Made by a program: the position numbers and the translations under genes. Below, piece by piece: positions 48,307-61,553 of a stretch of DNA of 64,000 nucleotides. The notes below the pieces were generated by a model. The model made no database searches. It was not told the origin of the DNA and was given only the letters and a program-made list of their open reading frames with translations. Every line of letters begins with the position of its first letter. Positions within the stretch are counted from its first letter, which is position 1. This DNA comes from Leptospira interrogans (lineage in GTDB: Bacteria; Spirochaetota; Leptospiria; Leptospirales; Leptospiraceae): the NCBI RefSeq assembly GCF_900156205.1, contig NZ_FTNA01000013.1, positions 44,489 through 108,488 on the forward strand, written 5' to 3'.

Positions 48307-50166
48307 TTAATGTTCGGGTACTAAAACGTGTTCCTTTAAAATTCTTTTTACTTCTAAGAAAGTGGGAAGATGGGTTTGGACGGAATGTTCGGATTGAATC
48401 AACATTTCCGATTCTGGATTTTCTAAATGGGAACTTTCATACGATACCACTGTGTCACTGATCCAATCCAAATCCACTAGTTTAGAATTTCCTATGATAG
48501 AATGAAATTTTACTTCCGGCTTATAGCGACCGGTTACTTTCATAAAAAGACTTTTAGGCGCCAGTCCGTCGACTCCATATACTTTGGGGACTATATCTTT
48601 ATTCTTGTAGTCCGCGCTTAAATACTTATAACCTTCTTCAAATTTTTTAGTTACTTCTTTGGGGATGATAAAAAGAAATCTAGCGATGGATCCTAAAATT
48701 CCTTCCGCCAAGTTCGAACCTTTATGTGGAGTTGCTATAAAAATCACTCTTTTTACGAAAGGAACTGGTTCAAAATCGAAAAGTCTTCTGATTTCCTTTT
48801 TAATTTCTTCGCTCATCGTATCGAATATTGAATTCGGAATTTCTGCTGTATTTAACCATTGTTCTTTATTGCTTCGTGTTACTGCGAGTTTTGCAATCAA
48901 TCCTCCCATACTATGACCTATCAAAACGGTTTTGTCGAAACTTTTATGTTCGTTTTTAGGATCATAGATCTTTCTTAAATCATATAATGTATCTCTAAAT
49001 TCAGCCGCGTTTAGAGGGATCGGATTTACGGTAGGATACCAATAAACCCAGAATTGATACTTTGACTTAATTTCTGAATCGGAAAGAAGTTCGTTGATCA
49101 TAGGAAACCAAATGAAAGGAGAAGAAGCAAGGCCGTGAATAAATATAACCGGTATCTTATCCTTGTGATAAGGGTATACGAGATAAAGCCCCTTTCTGGA
49201 CATACTCGTTTCTCCATCAAAAATAGCTAATATACTGTCTCTTTGTTGTGCTATCTTAAGCATATAAGCGAGAGGGGTAGTAGTATCACTTTCCATCGGA
49301 AGGCTGATTCCGCCTAATGTTATCCGATCCCGAAAGACAGGATCATAGACGTGGATTTTGGCCGGCAAGTTTAGAAGATCCTTATTTTCAAGATACGATT
49401 CTTCCAAACTTACAAAGGCAGTGGCGGGATAGGCTTGTCCTACTCCGTTGATAAATTCGTATTTGATTCTTTCCTGAGATTCATTTTCCGGAAATTTACG
49501 GTTGAGGATTACGGGAGTTCCGATTCCATACTTGCTGATATGATTGGAAAATCCTTTGACACGATAGTCGTAAGCAACTTCTATTTGTAGAAAATTTTGA
49601 GGTTTCCAAGCGGTTTCTACTTCAGCACCTAACATCTGTAAGGTTCCCCGAACCAGAGGAAGACTTAGATCGGTGACGTTAGTTAACTTACGATTTTTTT
49701 TAGCAAATCGAACGAGTTGAGCTAAAGAACGATTGTAGGTAAACAAAGCAAATCTAAATTCTGCGGAAAAAGGATCGGGTGTAGGATTTGCCTTTTTATC
49801 AAACAGATAGGTATACGAATAAACCAAAGCGGAAGCATACATCTTTGCGAACTGTGGATCTTCCATATCCAGTGAGTTTCCTGTAAAATAACAGAGTTCG
49901 GAAAGGTAGTAGGCGAGATTTCTGGATTTATTCGCCATCAATTCATAATCCAAGTCATAGATGACAACTAACGGAGATTCTTCGAATTTATCGTATAGAT
50001 CGTTACTTTTTAAATATCGTGTGGTCAAAAGGCTGAGTTTGTTGGAAGAAACACCACTCAGATTTACGAGTTTTTCCTGTTCAAATTGAGAATAACTAAA
50101 AGTGGAATAAGTAGCGCATCTTAGAACAAAAATCAGTATGGGAAGAAACCAAAAGTAAAATTTCAT
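48307..50166 (-). CDS. Alpha/beta-hydrolase (lipase-like) lipoprotein
   Basis: A 619-residue protein from the ATG at 50166. The signal segment FYFWFLPILIFVLRC ends at Cys17 of a plausible lipobox; the longer open frame adds fourteen polar residues before it. The C-terminal half is an alpha/beta hydrolase: VIFIHGLASSPFIW supplies the oxyanion region and VLIGHSMGGLIAKL the GxSxG nucleophile, followed by IATPHKGSN. The HG and GHSMGG patterns resemble triacylglycerol lipases and related esterases. The N-terminal 300 residues have no domain I recognise. A lipid or ester hydrolase anchored at the cell surface or periplasm is the likely role. Confidence 0.85.
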   Translation of the reverse strand: MKFYFWFLPILIFVLRCATYSTFSYSQFEQEKLVNLSGVSSNKLSLLTTRYLKSNDLYDKFEESPLVVIYDLDYELMANKSRNLAYYLSELCYFTGNSLDMEDPQFAKMYASALVYSYTYLFDKKANPTPDPFSAEFRFALFTYNRSLAQLVRFAKKNRKLTNVTDLSLPLVRGTLQMLGAEVETAWKPQNFLQIEVAYDYRVKGFSNHISKYGIGTPVILNRKFPENESQERIKYEFINGVGQAYPATAFVSLEESYLENKDLLNLPAKIHVYDPVFRDRITLGGISLPMESDTTTPLAYMLKIAQQRDSILAIFDGETSMSRKGLYLVYPYHKDKIPVIFIHGLASSPFIWFPMINELLSDSEIKSKYQFWVYWYPTVNPIPLNAAEFRDTLYDLRKIYDPKNEHKSFDKTVLIGHSMGGLIAKLAVTRSNKEQWLNTAEIPNSIFDTMSEEIKKEIRRLFDFEPVPFVKRVIFIATPHKGSNLAEGILGSIARFLFIIPKEVTKKFEEGYKYLSADYKNKDIVPKVYGVDGLAPKSLFMKVTGRYKPEVKFHSIIGNSKLVDLDWISDTVVSYESSHLENPESEMLIQSEHSVQTHLPTFLEVKRILKEHVLVPEH

Positions 50167-50405
50167 CGTTTGAAAAACAGATTTCGACCCATTTGTAGGA
50201 ATTGACAAGCAAAAAGAGGAATAGGTAATACAAGTTTTGAAAGTTTAAACAACCCATTTTTGAATTACGTTTTGACTTACGGAGTTCTTAAAATAAAAAA
50301 GACTAATTTGTATATTTTAGAATATTTAAATTTTATAATACGTAAATTTTTTCTAAAAACTTAAATTTAATGTGCAAATGATTTTGATATTTTGGATCGA
50401 ACGAT

Positions 50406-50853
50406 TTAAGTGCGACTTACACTTTGATTTATTAAGACCCAGTAAAATCCGATTTCACTGGCTACTTCTCCAAATTTATCAAATTCAAATGGTTTAACTA
50501 CGTAACTATTTACCCCTAGTTTATAACTTTCTATAATATCTTTTTCTTCGGCAGAAGAAGTGAGTATCACTACCGGAAGCATCTTGGTATTTTCTTCGTT
50601 TCTGACTCTTCTTAATACTTCGATCCCGTCCACTTTAGGCATTTTTAAATCTAAAAGAATGAGAGAAGGCACTCTCGTTTTATCCCGATTTGCGTAACGT
50701 CCGGTTGCGTATAAATATTCTAAAGCTTCTTCCCCATCCCGGACGTGTTTGACTTGATCTGTAAGTTTATGTTTTTTTAAACTTCTTAGAGTAAGTTCAG
50801 AATCCTGAGGATTGTCTTCCGCATATAAGATCTCTATCAATTCATCCTGAAGA

Positions 50854-50870
<17 letters not shown>
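50406..50870 (-). CDS. Single-domain response regulator (Rcp1-like)
   Basis: A 154-residue receiver domain without an output domain. Acidic pocket AEDN (17-20), phospho-acceptor Asp74 in ILLDLKMP, Thr104 and Ser105 in ILTSS, and Lys126 in VVKPFEF. The insertion [17 protein letters not shown] before the phosphorylation strand is typical of Rcp1-type regulators that pair with CHASE3 or phytochrome kinases. It presumably passes phosphate on or acts by protein contact. Its start overlaps the end of the kinase gene by 17 bases; the Met at residue 4 is an alternative start. Confidence 0.93.
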
Positions 50871-52242
<1,372 letters not shown>

Positions 52243-53125
52243 AGGAAATACCTCAAATGTCTAGTATTGGAAATCTTTTTATTCAAGGAAAGCTAAACCC
52301 TTATAATACGAGTTTATAAAACATGTCGATTCGCATCTATTCTTTTCTGTGTGAAAAATTGGATTCCAATTTCTTGATATACTTAAAATTACTTTCCTTT
52401 TTTTGAATCTTTTTTTCTTAAAAATAGAGAATCGTAAGAAAAAATTCTGTTATTCCAAAGCCCAAATTTCTAAAACAAATGAGCTGTAAAACCACCTCTG
52501 TATACTTATAGATTGTTAAGACTAAAGTTTACGGTTTGTTCTAAGATTCCTCTATGGAAAAATTTAAAGCAGTTATTTTTGAGTTGTTGTGGTTTTTGTA
52601 AGTTTATACTTTAAATTTTTCTGAAATAATTGGACGAAACTTTATCTGGAAAAAATTTCTTTTATATCCGCTTGGATTTGGAATTTTTTATGGCTTTATT
52701 AAAATTAATCGATGGTTTGTAAAGAGTGAAGTTATGCTGGTTTGATTTTCTTTTTTAAAAGGTGAATCTGGGGCACTTTGTAGAACGATTTTTATAGAAT
52801 TAGAATTTTACTAGATCAGAAAGATCAAGTTGCATTAGAGTTATTGAAAAATGAATTCTCCCTCTTCTGTTTCATGAAATGGTCGATAGAAGCAGGTTTG
52901 TTAGTCGTCGCTATGGAATTTTTAAACAACTCTATTCAAGTGTCTCATATTTCTGTTTTGGGTGATTTTTATAAAATTGACTATCGTTATAATTTTTATC
53001 GTAAAAACACTGTTTCAATGCAAAATATTAGCTTTAAATAGTTCTGAGTATAATTTTGAAATATGATCTTTTCTATCTTTAAAAAAATCCGAAAAACGTT
53101 TTAAATTTGTTTTTCAAAATTCAAG
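52243..53125. repeat. Intergenic region with M1 element and inverted R4 repeat
   Basis: No gene in 883 bases. The first 590 bases are plain AT-rich DNA, perhaps including the kinase promoter. An M1 element lies at 52836-52934 and an inverted R4 repeat at about 52971-53035 (ATCGTAAAAACACTGTTTCA, then GCAAAATATTAGC). Confidence 0.55.
52836..52934. repeat. M1-family MITE-like element
   Basis: TAGAGTTATTGAAAAATGAA at the left and GAATTTTTAAACAACTCTA at the right. 99 bases. The interior TGTTTCATGAAATGGTCGAT matches the copy at 23151 almost exactly. A 65-codon chance reading frame begins inside it. Confidence 0.8.
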
Positions 53126-53989
53126 TTATTTAGAAAAACAAAGAGCCATCATATCACCTTGATCCAAAAATTTTACTGTAGGATCTGCAAAATACTTTAA
53201 GGTTTTATAAAGTAAAGAAGAGTTCTTTTTGGCAGTAAGTCCACTTCCATAAGTGATGTGTTTTTTCTTTTGAAAACCAAGAGAACGACAGAGTTTTACG
53301 ATTCCAGGAAGAGAATAGTAGTATAAATGTTCGGGAACGTTTAGATACCTCCAGGACGGTCCTTGTAGTTTCGCTAAAATTCCCCATCTACAAGTGGAAA
53401 GAATCACCCGGCCTCCAGGCTTTAAATGTGTATAAATTTTTTCTAATGTTTCTTTTGGTTTATGGAGATGTTCGATCGAAGCCCAAAGTGTGATTAAGTC
53501 AAACTGATCCACATTTATCGGCTTCCATTCTAAAAAATCTACTTGTTCTACCTTGAGTTTGAGTTTATCTCGAGCAAATTTTACGGGAGCTTGGGCGATA
53601 TCCATTCCGTAGGAATCCCATCCTCTACTTTGCATATAGTCTACAAAATAGCCTGCGGCACAACCTACGTCTAAGCAGCGTTTGGTGGTAGACAAAGATT
53701 TTTCCCAAGTTTGAAAATCCAAATCTTTTAAGTTAAGGCCGAACACTCTGGAAATTTCATTTCTGATTCCTTCCGAAAAATAATTATCGTAACCTCTATC
53801 ACTTCTTTTTAAAAAATATTCTTCCGAATAATAAGAAGCTACTTCTTTAGGAGAAGGTTGAGGACTAACTTGAACGAGAGAACAACGTATACATTGAACG
53901 ATATGAAAAAGTTCGTTCTTATGATTGGATTTGGAAAAAAGAGGTTTGAATTCTGATGAGCCACAAGTGTTGCAAGGGATTATTTCCAT
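53126..53989 (-). CDS. SAM-dependent methyltransferase with N-terminal zinc-ribbon motif
   Basis: A 287-residue class I methyltransferase. The N-terminus has two Cys pairs (CNTC at 6-9 and CIRC near 33-36), which probably bind zinc. The SAM-binding motif I is [15 protein letters not shown] (near 107). Later landmarks are [18 protein letters not shown] and [11 protein letters not shown]. Such proteins often methylate sugars or small molecules in cell-surface polysaccharide pathways; the substrate here is unknown. It diverges from a CapA-like gene with 86 bases between the starts, which may hint at a shared surface-polymer role. Confidence 0.85.
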   Translation of the reverse strand: MEIIPCNTCGSSEFKPLFSKSNHKNELFHIVQCIRCSLVQVSPQPSPKEVASYYSEEYFLKRSDRGYDNYFSEGIRNEISRVFGLNLKDLDFQTWEKSLSTTKRCLDVGCAAGYFVDYMQSRGWDSYGMDIAQAPVKFARDKLKLKVEQVDFLEWKPINVDQFDLITLWASIEHLHKPKETLEKIYTHLKPGGRVILSTCRWGILAKLQGPSWRYLNVPEHLYYYSLPGIVKLCRSLGFQKKKHITYGSGLTAKKNSSLLYKTLKYFADPTVKFLDQGDMMALCFSK

Positions 53990-54075
53990 TCTATTATTCT
54001 ATCGGGAAGGGTTAGAATTCTTTTGATAGAAATTCTGCTTTACGATCAGCTTCCGATTGAAACTCATGAAATGAC

Positions 54076-55104
<1,029 letters not shown>

Positions 55105-56317
55105 CATGAGTTGAGCTACGACCTAAAACGCGATCCATAGAGAACTAAATGAACCAAAGATAGCGGAGCACACCGAACGACCTATAGGGAGTGAAGGTTG
55201 AGTTTTTTTCATCTTTGGTTCCTCTCAACGTAATCTACAGAAATTTGGCGGTTGAGAGGCTTTTTGCTCCAATCAACAAATGGATGATTAGAATTGTTGA
55301 AAAATTAATTCTCTATCGGTTTTCGTTGTATGGAAACGGTGGATTGAAGCGTTTTGTTAATTGTTGCTATGGAATTTTTCAACAACTCTATTCTTTAAAA
55401 CGCGAAATTCTTTTGTCATTTCAATTTGTTGATTCCGCTACAATCGCTTTCGCATTGGTTATACTGAATTTTTGTTTAAACAAATCGATTTAAATTGTTC
55501 TGTATGTTCGCAGAGAAAAAGCGTAGGATTCACGCAAGTTATTTTCAAATTGTAGAAGTTCCCGCACGATTTGTACATCGAAGAAATTTTTCAGTAAGAG
55601 TTCCCACAGATTCCTAAAAGCGCGTCCCTAAAATTGCACAAATGAAAAAGTTGAGCAATGCTCTTCTGATACGATCAAGCCATGAGCTTTCAAGTTTTTA
55701 GTTTTTTCCAGGTAATATCGATTTCGTAAGAAGAACTGGTTATACTCGAAAGTTTTTTCATTCCTGCGGGAACTCTTGCAAAAGCAGAACTGTTGAAAAA
55801 AACATGAGAACTCCCTCATATTAAAAGGTTTTTGAGAGTTATTTTATACTGTGGGGAACTCTTACATTTTGAAGTGACTCCAAGATTTTTTGGATCTTTG
55901 TAGGAACTCCTAAAAAATCAGTGGATGGAAGGCTTTTGTTGAATTTCCAATATTGTGGGAACTCCCGCGTAAATGAAATCTTTGAGATTACTTTCAGTCC
56001 TTTATATTTTTGTGGGAACTTCCTACAAACTTTAAAGTTAGAATCTGTCCACAGTTCATTGAACCTTAACCAATGCGAAAGCGATTCTATGTAGAGATCC
56101 AGAACACGATCCGTAGGAGAAGAGAGCCGTTTTACTAAGTTCTATAAAAATAGTGTGGATGTCTTCTTATGTTTCGGCATTCAGAACTTGGAACAAAAAG
56201 CGCGATCGCTTAAAGTATTGTAAAATTACTTCTTTCATTGAAAAAAATATTTCGCTGAAACAACGCGTATCCTTTTTTGTTCATTGCAATAAAATTTTGA
56301 TTTGGAAAATCCGTCGC
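55105..56317. repeat. 1.2 kb intergenic region with M1 element and many GGGAACT motifs
   Basis: No gene is supported. A GAACCAAAGAT / ATCTTTGGTTC inverted pair lies at about 55150 and 55211. An M1 element fills 55289-55390. From 55555 to 56030 at least six GTTCCC(A/G)C or GTGGGAACT modules appear in both orientations. CAATGCGAAAGCGATTCTAT near 56074 resembles the interior of the M2 copy at 46655. The LRR gene follows. Confidence 0.5.
55289..55390. repeat. M1-family MITE-like element
   Basis: TAGAATTGTTGAAAAATTAA and GAATTTTTCAACAACTCTA, inverted ends with one mismatch. 102 bases; the interior is related to that at 23151 but more diverged (TATGGAAACGGTGGATTG). Confidence 0.8.
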
Positions 56318-57058
56318 ATGAACTTTTTTACAACACAGATTCGTTTTAAACGAATCGGAATGGTTCTTTTGATTTCTATCTTTTTTTTCTTCAACGAGGT
56401 AGAAGCACAAGAGCAACTTGTGGAAGTAAAAGCTTACACAAATTTAATAGAGGCTTTCCAAAATTCTTCGGATGTTCGTATTCTGCATTTGAACGGTCAA
56501 GGATTTAAAAATCTTCCGAGACAAATCGGAAATCTACAAAATTTAACAGAGTTGAATTTAGGGAGCAATTCACTTACGACAGTTCCTAAAGAAATCGGTC
56601 GGCTACGCAACTTACAAAGTTTGTGGTTGTTTGGAAACTGGCTGGCAACCCTTCCTGAAGAAGTCGGGGAACTTCACAATTTAGAAGAGCTAAGTTTAAG
56701 CAGGAACCTTCTCATTACACTTCCAAAAGAAATCAGGCGGCTACAAAATTTACAAGTATTGAATCTATCTGACAATCGTCCCACTTTCACCGTTCTTCCA
56801 AAAGAAATCGGAGAACTACGGAATTTAAAAGAGTTGAATTTAGAGAACAATTCACTTACGACAATTCCTAAAGAAATCGGAAAACTACAAAATTTAAAAT
56901 GGTTGCGTTTAGGGAGCAATTCACTTACGACGCTTCCAAAAGAAATCGGAGAACTACGGAATTTAAAAGAGTTGGATTTGAGTTCGAATTCTCTTTCGGT
57001 CAAAGAGAAAAAGAGAATTCGAAAGTTACTTCCAAAATGTTCTATCATCTATTTTTGA
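56318..57058 (+). CDS. Exported leucine-rich-repeat protein
   Basis: A 246-residue protein from the ATG at 56318 ([16 protein letters not shown]). The frame is open for 55 more codons but only with basic, low-quality sequence. A signal peptide ends near [11 protein letters not shown]. Eight leucine-rich repeats of 23 residues follow, very regular, of the [16 protein letters not shown] type (also [32 protein letters not shown]). One repeat carries two extra residues ([14 protein letters not shown]). The protein ends in a short cap with a Cys ([10 protein letters not shown]). The near-identical repeats point to recent duplication within the gene. Surface or periplasmic protein binding is likely; pathogenic Leptospira have many such proteins. 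Confidence 0.88.
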   Translation: MNFFTTQIRFKRIGMVLLISIFFFFNEVEAQEQLVEVKAYTNLIEAFQNSSDVRILHLNGQGFKNLPRQIGNLQNLTELNLGSNSLTTVPKEIGRLRNLQSLWLFGNWLATLPEEVGELHNLEELSLSRNLLITLPKEIRRLQNLQVLNLSDNRPTFTVLPKEIGELRNLKELNLENNSLTTIPKEIGKLQNLKWLRLGSNSLTTLPKEIGELRNLKELDLSSNSLSVKEKKRIRKLLPKCSIIYF

Positions 57059-57380
57059 ATAACGACTTATTTATACGAACTTTCAAAAACATTTGGAAAT
57101 TACGAATTCGCCCTCAAAGATGTTTACGTTAATGTAATAAACGATGATCTTTGAATGTTACAAGTTGCGGTTAAACGCGCTGCTTTTAATTCTGTTTCAA
57201 AGGTAGAATTCAAAAATGGATTTTTATCATCCTTTGAAGTATCAAAACCTGGATTCAACAAAATCATTTTTTATCTACAAACATGTCCGATTCATTATAG
57301 TGTTTCTCGCCGAATCTTTCCTTTTTTGCAATAGAATTCTCTTGATTGCGAAGTCCTATTTAGAAATCTTGGAACGGAAA
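57059..57380. other. Intergenic DNA before the cobalamin riboswitch
   Basis: About 320 bases of AT-rich DNA without a gene or any recognised repeat. The promoter for the riboswitch-controlled transcript must lie here; no sequence close to a consensus promoter could be picked with confidence. Confidence 0.4.
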
Positions 57381-57533
57381 ACTTGTTTATTCTCGTGATG
57401 AGGAAGGGAATCCGGTTCAAATCCGGAGCTGAACCCGCAGCTGTAATCGCCGAATGAGATTTCGCAATCATGCCACTGCGTTAAATACGCGGGAAGGCTG
57501 CGAAATCGGCGAAAGCCAGAAGACCTAACAAGT
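57381..57533 (+). promoter_or_regulatory. Cobalamin (B12) riboswitch
   Basis: The leader shows the class-I cobalamin riboswitch landmarks in order: AGGGAATCCGGTTCAAATCC (57411-57430), the B12 box GAACCCGCAGCTGTAA (57431-57446), GCCACTG (57472-57478), GGGAAGGCTGCG, and AGCCAGAAGACCT (57514-57526). The outer stem pairs ACTTGTT (57381-57387) with AACAAGT (57527-57533). Binding of adenosylcobalamin or a relative should reduce expression of the downstream genes. The receptor ATG lies 120 bases further on. Confidence 0.95.
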
Positions 57534-57652
57534 AAAAAAACAAACTAATGGGACTTTCGGGAGCTAAAGTCGGGTTTGAAAAATAGGCTTTTGTTTTTTA
57601 GATTTCTAATTGAAATCTCCGATTTTTCTTTCCCATTTTATTCCGGCTAAAA

Positions 57653-59764
57653 ATGGGAAAAAATCAATACATTCAAATATTAAAATATTCTGTAATTCCA
57701 TTTTTACTTGTGTTTGCTTTGACTTTAAGCGCACAGAATCAAGTTCCCGCTACAAAAGCCGAAACCGTTCAGGTAATTGGAAAAGTTCCAGACTCCAGTT
57801 CCCAAAATTTTCGTTCCAATCCGAGCGGATTTCAAACTGCAATTAAACTAGACGAAACTTCGGCGCGTTATACGTCATTGCCGGAAGTTTTGGAAAGAGA
57901 GGCTGGTCTTAGGGTTCGGTCTTTTGGAGGTTTGGGATCGTATTCCACTCTTTCTATTCGTGGCACAAATCCAAATCAATCCAGAATCTATTTGGATGGT
58001 ATTCCGCTAAACAATTCTCAAGGAGGAGAAGTAAATTTAGCGGATCTTCCTTTTGATAGTTTAGAAAGTGTGGAAGTATATAGATCCGGAAATCCGATTG
58101 GTTTTTCGGGATCTGCGATCGGAGGTTCGGTCAATCTGGTAACTAAAAAAGATTCCCAAAAACCAAAAACCAGGATCAATCTGGGAGGTGGTTCGTTTAA
58201 TACTGGAAAGGCGAGTGTCTCTCATACTGGAAACTACAAAGGAATTGGAACCAGTTTTTTAGCGTTAGGTGAAAAGTCTGATCAAAATTTTTCCTACAAA
58301 AACGATCACGGAACGGTCGTTTTAAACACATTAGACGACACAATTGATAGAAGAAAAAACGCTTCTTTTGAAAGGGCGGCGCTTTTTGGATCTTTAAAAT
58401 ACCAAATCGGAAAAACGGAACTAAAATTCTTAAACGATTTCAATCATAGGATCCACGGACTTCCAGGACCTGGCTCAAATCAAACGGATAGGGTTCATCG
58501 AAAATACGACAGAAATACCAGCTCTTTTGCTACAGACACCAAAGGGCTGTTTGTCGATTCCTTTCGATTGGAAACCAGAGGTTTTTATACTGCGGCTAAA
58601 GATGACCTTTACGATCCACTTTCAGAATTTTCTAAAGGAACCCCAAATTCCAGAGCAGAGATCAGACAAGCGGGTTTTCAGGTCATGCCTACTTTGTATT
58701 TAACTGATTATCATCAGATCTTGAGAGGATTTGTGTCTTTGGAAAAAGAGTCCTTTGATCGAGAGAGGTTAACTTCCTCTAACTTGGTAGGAAGGGTGGA
58801 GCCTAAAAAAGAAAGAACTTATTCTTCTTTTCGTCTGGAAGACGAGATCCGTATTTGGAACTCAAAAATACTTTTGATACCTTCCGTGACCTGGGATCAT
58901 TATAAAGATCGTTTTCCTTCCGAAGAACCCTGGTATAGAAGACAAGATCCACTTTCGGGTGATATCAAAAAAACTACATTCACAAATCCTAAATTAGGTT
59001 TTGTTTGGAAGATATTCGAAAAAGAAAGTTGGGATGTTCAGTTTCAAGCAAATATATCCAAACAGTATAGGATTCCTTCTTTTTTAGAAATGTTTGGAGA
59101 ACAGGGAAGTATCGTCGCAAATCCTAATTTGAAACCGGAACAAAGCGAAAACGGGGACGCAGGTTTTATATATAAAACGAATCATTCATTCCTAAAAACA
59201 AAATCGAGCATTTCTTATTTTAAAAAAGATATGAGAGATATGATTCTATTTCTTCCAAACTCCCAGTTTACACTCAGGCCGGAAAACGTGGATTCCGCTA
59301 AAATTAGAGGATTAGAATTTTCTCATAGAGGAGATTGGAAATACGGAATTAAGTTTTTATTCAACTATACGTATCAAGAAGCGATCAATACTTCTTCTTC
59401 TCCGTATTTACATGGAAAAATACTTCCTTTGAGACCCAGACACGAATTTTCCAGCACGTTTTCTTGGAAAGGAAAGAAACTGGAAACTGGAATAGAATTG
59501 TTGTATATCGGAGCCGTGTTCAGAGATAGAACCAACGAATACATCAATTATATACCGGAAAGACAGATCTGGAACTATTTTTTCACTTGGGTAATCTACT
59601 CTGAATCAAAAGATTCCGATTTGAACGGAAATTCAAAGGAGATAACGAGAGAGGTTCTGTTAACCTTTGAGGTCAAAAATTTTACAGACAAAAGGATATC
59701 CGATTTGATCGGTTATCCTCTACCTGGAAGAAGCTGGTACACAACTCTGAGTATGAGATTTTAA
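57653..59764 (+). CDS. btuB: TonB-dependent outer-membrane receptor, probably for cobalamin (BtuB-like)
   Basis: A 703-residue outer-membrane beta-barrel receptor. A signal peptide (residues 10-27, [18 protein letters not shown]) is followed by a TonB-box-like ETVQVIGK. The plug domain has [38 protein letters not shown] and [19 protein letters not shown]. The barrel ends in [10 protein letters not shown] with the terminal Phe needed for barrel insertion. The cobalamin riboswitch directly upstream makes vitamin B12 or a related corrinoid the likely substrate; sequence alone would allow other ligands. The following lipoprotein gene begins one base after the stop, so the two form one unit. Confidence 0.9.
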   Translation: MGKNQYIQILKYSVIPFLLVFALTLSAQNQVPATKAETVQVIGKVPDSSSQNFRSNPSGFQTAIKLDETSARYTSLPEVLEREAGLRVRSFGGLGSYSTLSIRGTNPNQSRIYLDGIPLNNSQGGEVNLADLPFDSLESVEVYRSGNPIGFSGSAIGGSVNLVTKKDSQKPKTRINLGGGSFNTGKASVSHTGNYKGIGTSFLALGEKSDQNFSYKNDHGTVVLNTLDDTIDRRKNASFERAALFGSLKYQIGKTELKFLNDFNHRIHGLPGPGSNQTDRVHRKYDRNTSSFATDTKGLFVDSFRLETRGFYTAAKDDLYDPLSEFSKGTPNSRAEIRQAGFQVMPTLYLTDYHQILRGFVSLEKESFDRERLTSSNLVGRVEPKKERTYSSFRLEDEIRIWNSKILLIPSVTWDHYKDRFPSEEPWYRRQDPLSGDIKKTTFTNPKLGFVWKIFEKESWDVQFQANISKQYRIPSFLEMFGEQGSIVANPNLKPEQSENGDAGFIYKTNHSFLKTKSSISYFKKDMRDMILFLPNSQFTLRPENVDSAKIRGLEFSHRGDWKYGIKFLFNYTYQEAINTSSSPYLHGKILPLRPRHEFSSTFSWKGKKLETGIELLYIGAVFRDRTNEYINYIPERQIWNYFFTWVIYSESKDSDLNGNSKEITREVLLTFEVKNFTDKRISDLIGYPLPGRSWYTTLSMRF

Positions 59765-59765
59765 A

Positions 59766-60929
59766 ATGAGAACAAAACTTAAGGTTTTTATTTTATTCTT
59801 TTTTTTGAATGTATTTTGCAGAGACATTGAAAGGCCTTCATTTTTAAGTCTGCTTCTGATTCAAAATTTACCTGGAAATATAGGAGTGGTTACCACAGAC
59901 TTCGGGGGAGGTGGGCGGTTTAAAGTGATCAATCCGACTCTTTTCTACGCTTATCCCGGATTGACTCCGATCCATTCGGATGCGGTTGCCCGATTTGGAA
60001 ACGGAAAAGTGTATGTGTTAAATAGATTGAATCGGGATAGCATTCAAGTATTGGACCCGAATTACGGATTTATCACCACCTCAGAACTTTCACTCGGTTC
60101 CAAAGTTAATCCTGTGGATATGGAATTTGCAAGCACATCCAAAGCTTACGTAAGTCTTTATGGATCTAATCGATTGATGATCATAGATCCGACTTATATG
60201 ACGATTACCGGTTTTATTGATTTAGGAAGTTATGCAGAATCTTTTTCTCTTGGGGCTTCTCCGGACGGAATTCCGGAAATGAACGGATTGAAAATAGTAG
60301 GGGACTCACTCTTTGTATGTTTACAAAGATTAGATCGGAACGATCCTTCGGGGTACTTTCCACCTAACACGAGTTCTATTTTATTAGAATTGAATGTATC
60401 TACGGATCAGGTGGTCGGAACTTATACTTTCCCAAGTTCTAATCCGGTCGGAAAACCGCAACTCGTGGAACTTTTTGGAGAATCCCATCTTGTCATTGCG
60501 ACTCCCGCTAGAATGGGATTTCAAAGTCAGATCGACGGAGGAGTGAGCGCATTTCGATTATCGACACGAACCTTTGTTTCTAGATTTTTATATTCAGAGG
60601 CGATTGCGGGAGGGGATATACTATCCGTTCAAATTAAATCGGACACGATGGGTTATGTAGCGGTATTGGATTCCGGATTTACTAAAACCTTACAGGCATT
60701 CAATCCTAGTACGGGGGAAAAAATTTCTACCTTACTTACGATTCCTACAAGTTACGACGCGAGTCTTTCCAGTGTTCTATTGGCCTCGGATCAAATTTTA
60801 TATGTGGGGAATACACAGTTTCAACAACCGGGAGTGACTATGTTCGATACCGAAAGAGGGAATCGATTGTTGACTCCCACTCCGATTTCGGTCGATCTTC
60901 AGCCCTACGATATTATAGAATTAAAATAA
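59766..60929 (+). CDS. Propeller-like lipoprotein of the B12 uptake unit
   Basis: A 387-residue protein whose start lies one base after the receptor stop. The signal segment LKVFILFFFLNVFC ends at Cys18, a relaxed spirochaetal lipobox. The mature part has several units of the type seen in YVTN/NHL-like beta-propellers: GNGKVYVLNRLNRDSIQVLD, KAYVSLYGSNRLMIIDP and DSLFVCLQRLDR, roughly 45 residues apart, enough for six or seven blades. In Bacteroides the surface lipoprotein BtuG, a seven-bladed propeller, sits on BtuB and captures B12. By position and architecture this protein could do the same, but homology to BtuG is not shown. Confidence 0.75.
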   Translation: MRTKLKVFILFFFLNVFCRDIERPSFLSLLLIQNLPGNIGVVTTDFGGGGRFKVINPTLFYAYPGLTPIHSDAVARFGNGKVYVLNRLNRDSIQVLDPNYGFITTSELSLGSKVNPVDMEFASTSKAYVSLYGSNRLMIIDPTYMTITGFIDLGSYAESFSLGASPDGIPEMNGLKIVGDSLFVCLQRLDRNDPSGYFPPNTSSILLELNVSTDQVVGTYTFPSSNPVGKPQLVELFGESHLVIATPARMGFQSQIDGGVSAFRLSTRTFVSRFLYSEAIAGGDILSVQIKSDTMGYVAVLDSGFTKTLQAFNPSTGEKISTLLTIPTSYDASLSSVLLASDQILYVGNTQFQQPGVTMFDTERGNRLLTPTPISVDLQPYDIIELK

Positions 60930-61553
60930 ATTGAAAATCTAAAGTAGTATAGTTTTTAAAAGATTTACGTCTACTATTTATAAGCGATTTTAATCAGAGT
61001 TACTCATCTCTATAAAATTGAGCGTCGTAAATTCTTATTATAAAACACTGTTTTAAAGCAAAATACAAATACTTTATGATAAGTTATTGAGTAAAATCGG
61101 AAAGTGTAAGAACTCATACAATTGATTTAAGATTTAAAAATTACATTCGATAAAGTATATACTTTTACTTAGATGGAACGCAGGTTAGGCGAAATAGATC
61201 CGTTTTATTTTTTCTCTAAAATTAGATTTTATAAAAACAAATTTGATTCTTTTGAAAAAGACCATTTCAGAGAAACGAAATAAATTTTTTCCACAGTTTT
61301 TTAACCAGGTTGAATTCCTACTCGGGGACGTGAAAATAATACTATTCTGAACCTGTTTCAAATTTTAAAATGCTGGATCTCATATAAAAAAGCCGGTGAT
61401 TTCAGGTTAGATATAATTTTTTGAAAATTTCTGCGTCTTTGTAAAATCGCTCATTCATTTTCTGATACTATTTTCATGTACTTGAGTAAGAATTCACTTG
61501 AATTTTTTCCAAAAATTAGGTCTAATCCTCTTTCAAAAAAGAAAAGGTAATCT
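60930..61553. repeat. Intergenic region with R4 repeat and R5 element
   Basis: No gene. An inverted R4 repeat lies at about 61010-61075 and an R5 element at 61319-61488. AGTGTAAGAACTCATACAAT near 61101 is a weak GGGAACT-type module. The ankyrin gene follows with AAAAGGTAATCT before its ATG. Confidence 0.5.
61319..61488. repeat. R5-family element, diverged
   Basis: TACTCGGGGACGTGAAAATA at the left and TATTTTCATGTACTTGAGTA at the right are inverted repeats of about 18 bases with few mismatches. The length of 170 bases agrees with the other two R5 copies, although the outer TAC of the left end is missing. Confidence 0.6.

Noticed and set aside
52844..53041. 65-codon frame (MKNEFSLFC...)
   Set aside because: It lies within an M1 element and an R4 repeat, so it is repeat DNA read as protein.
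55191..55493. 100-codon frame on the plus strand
   Set aside because: It spans an M1 element with its inverted ends; no signal for translation.
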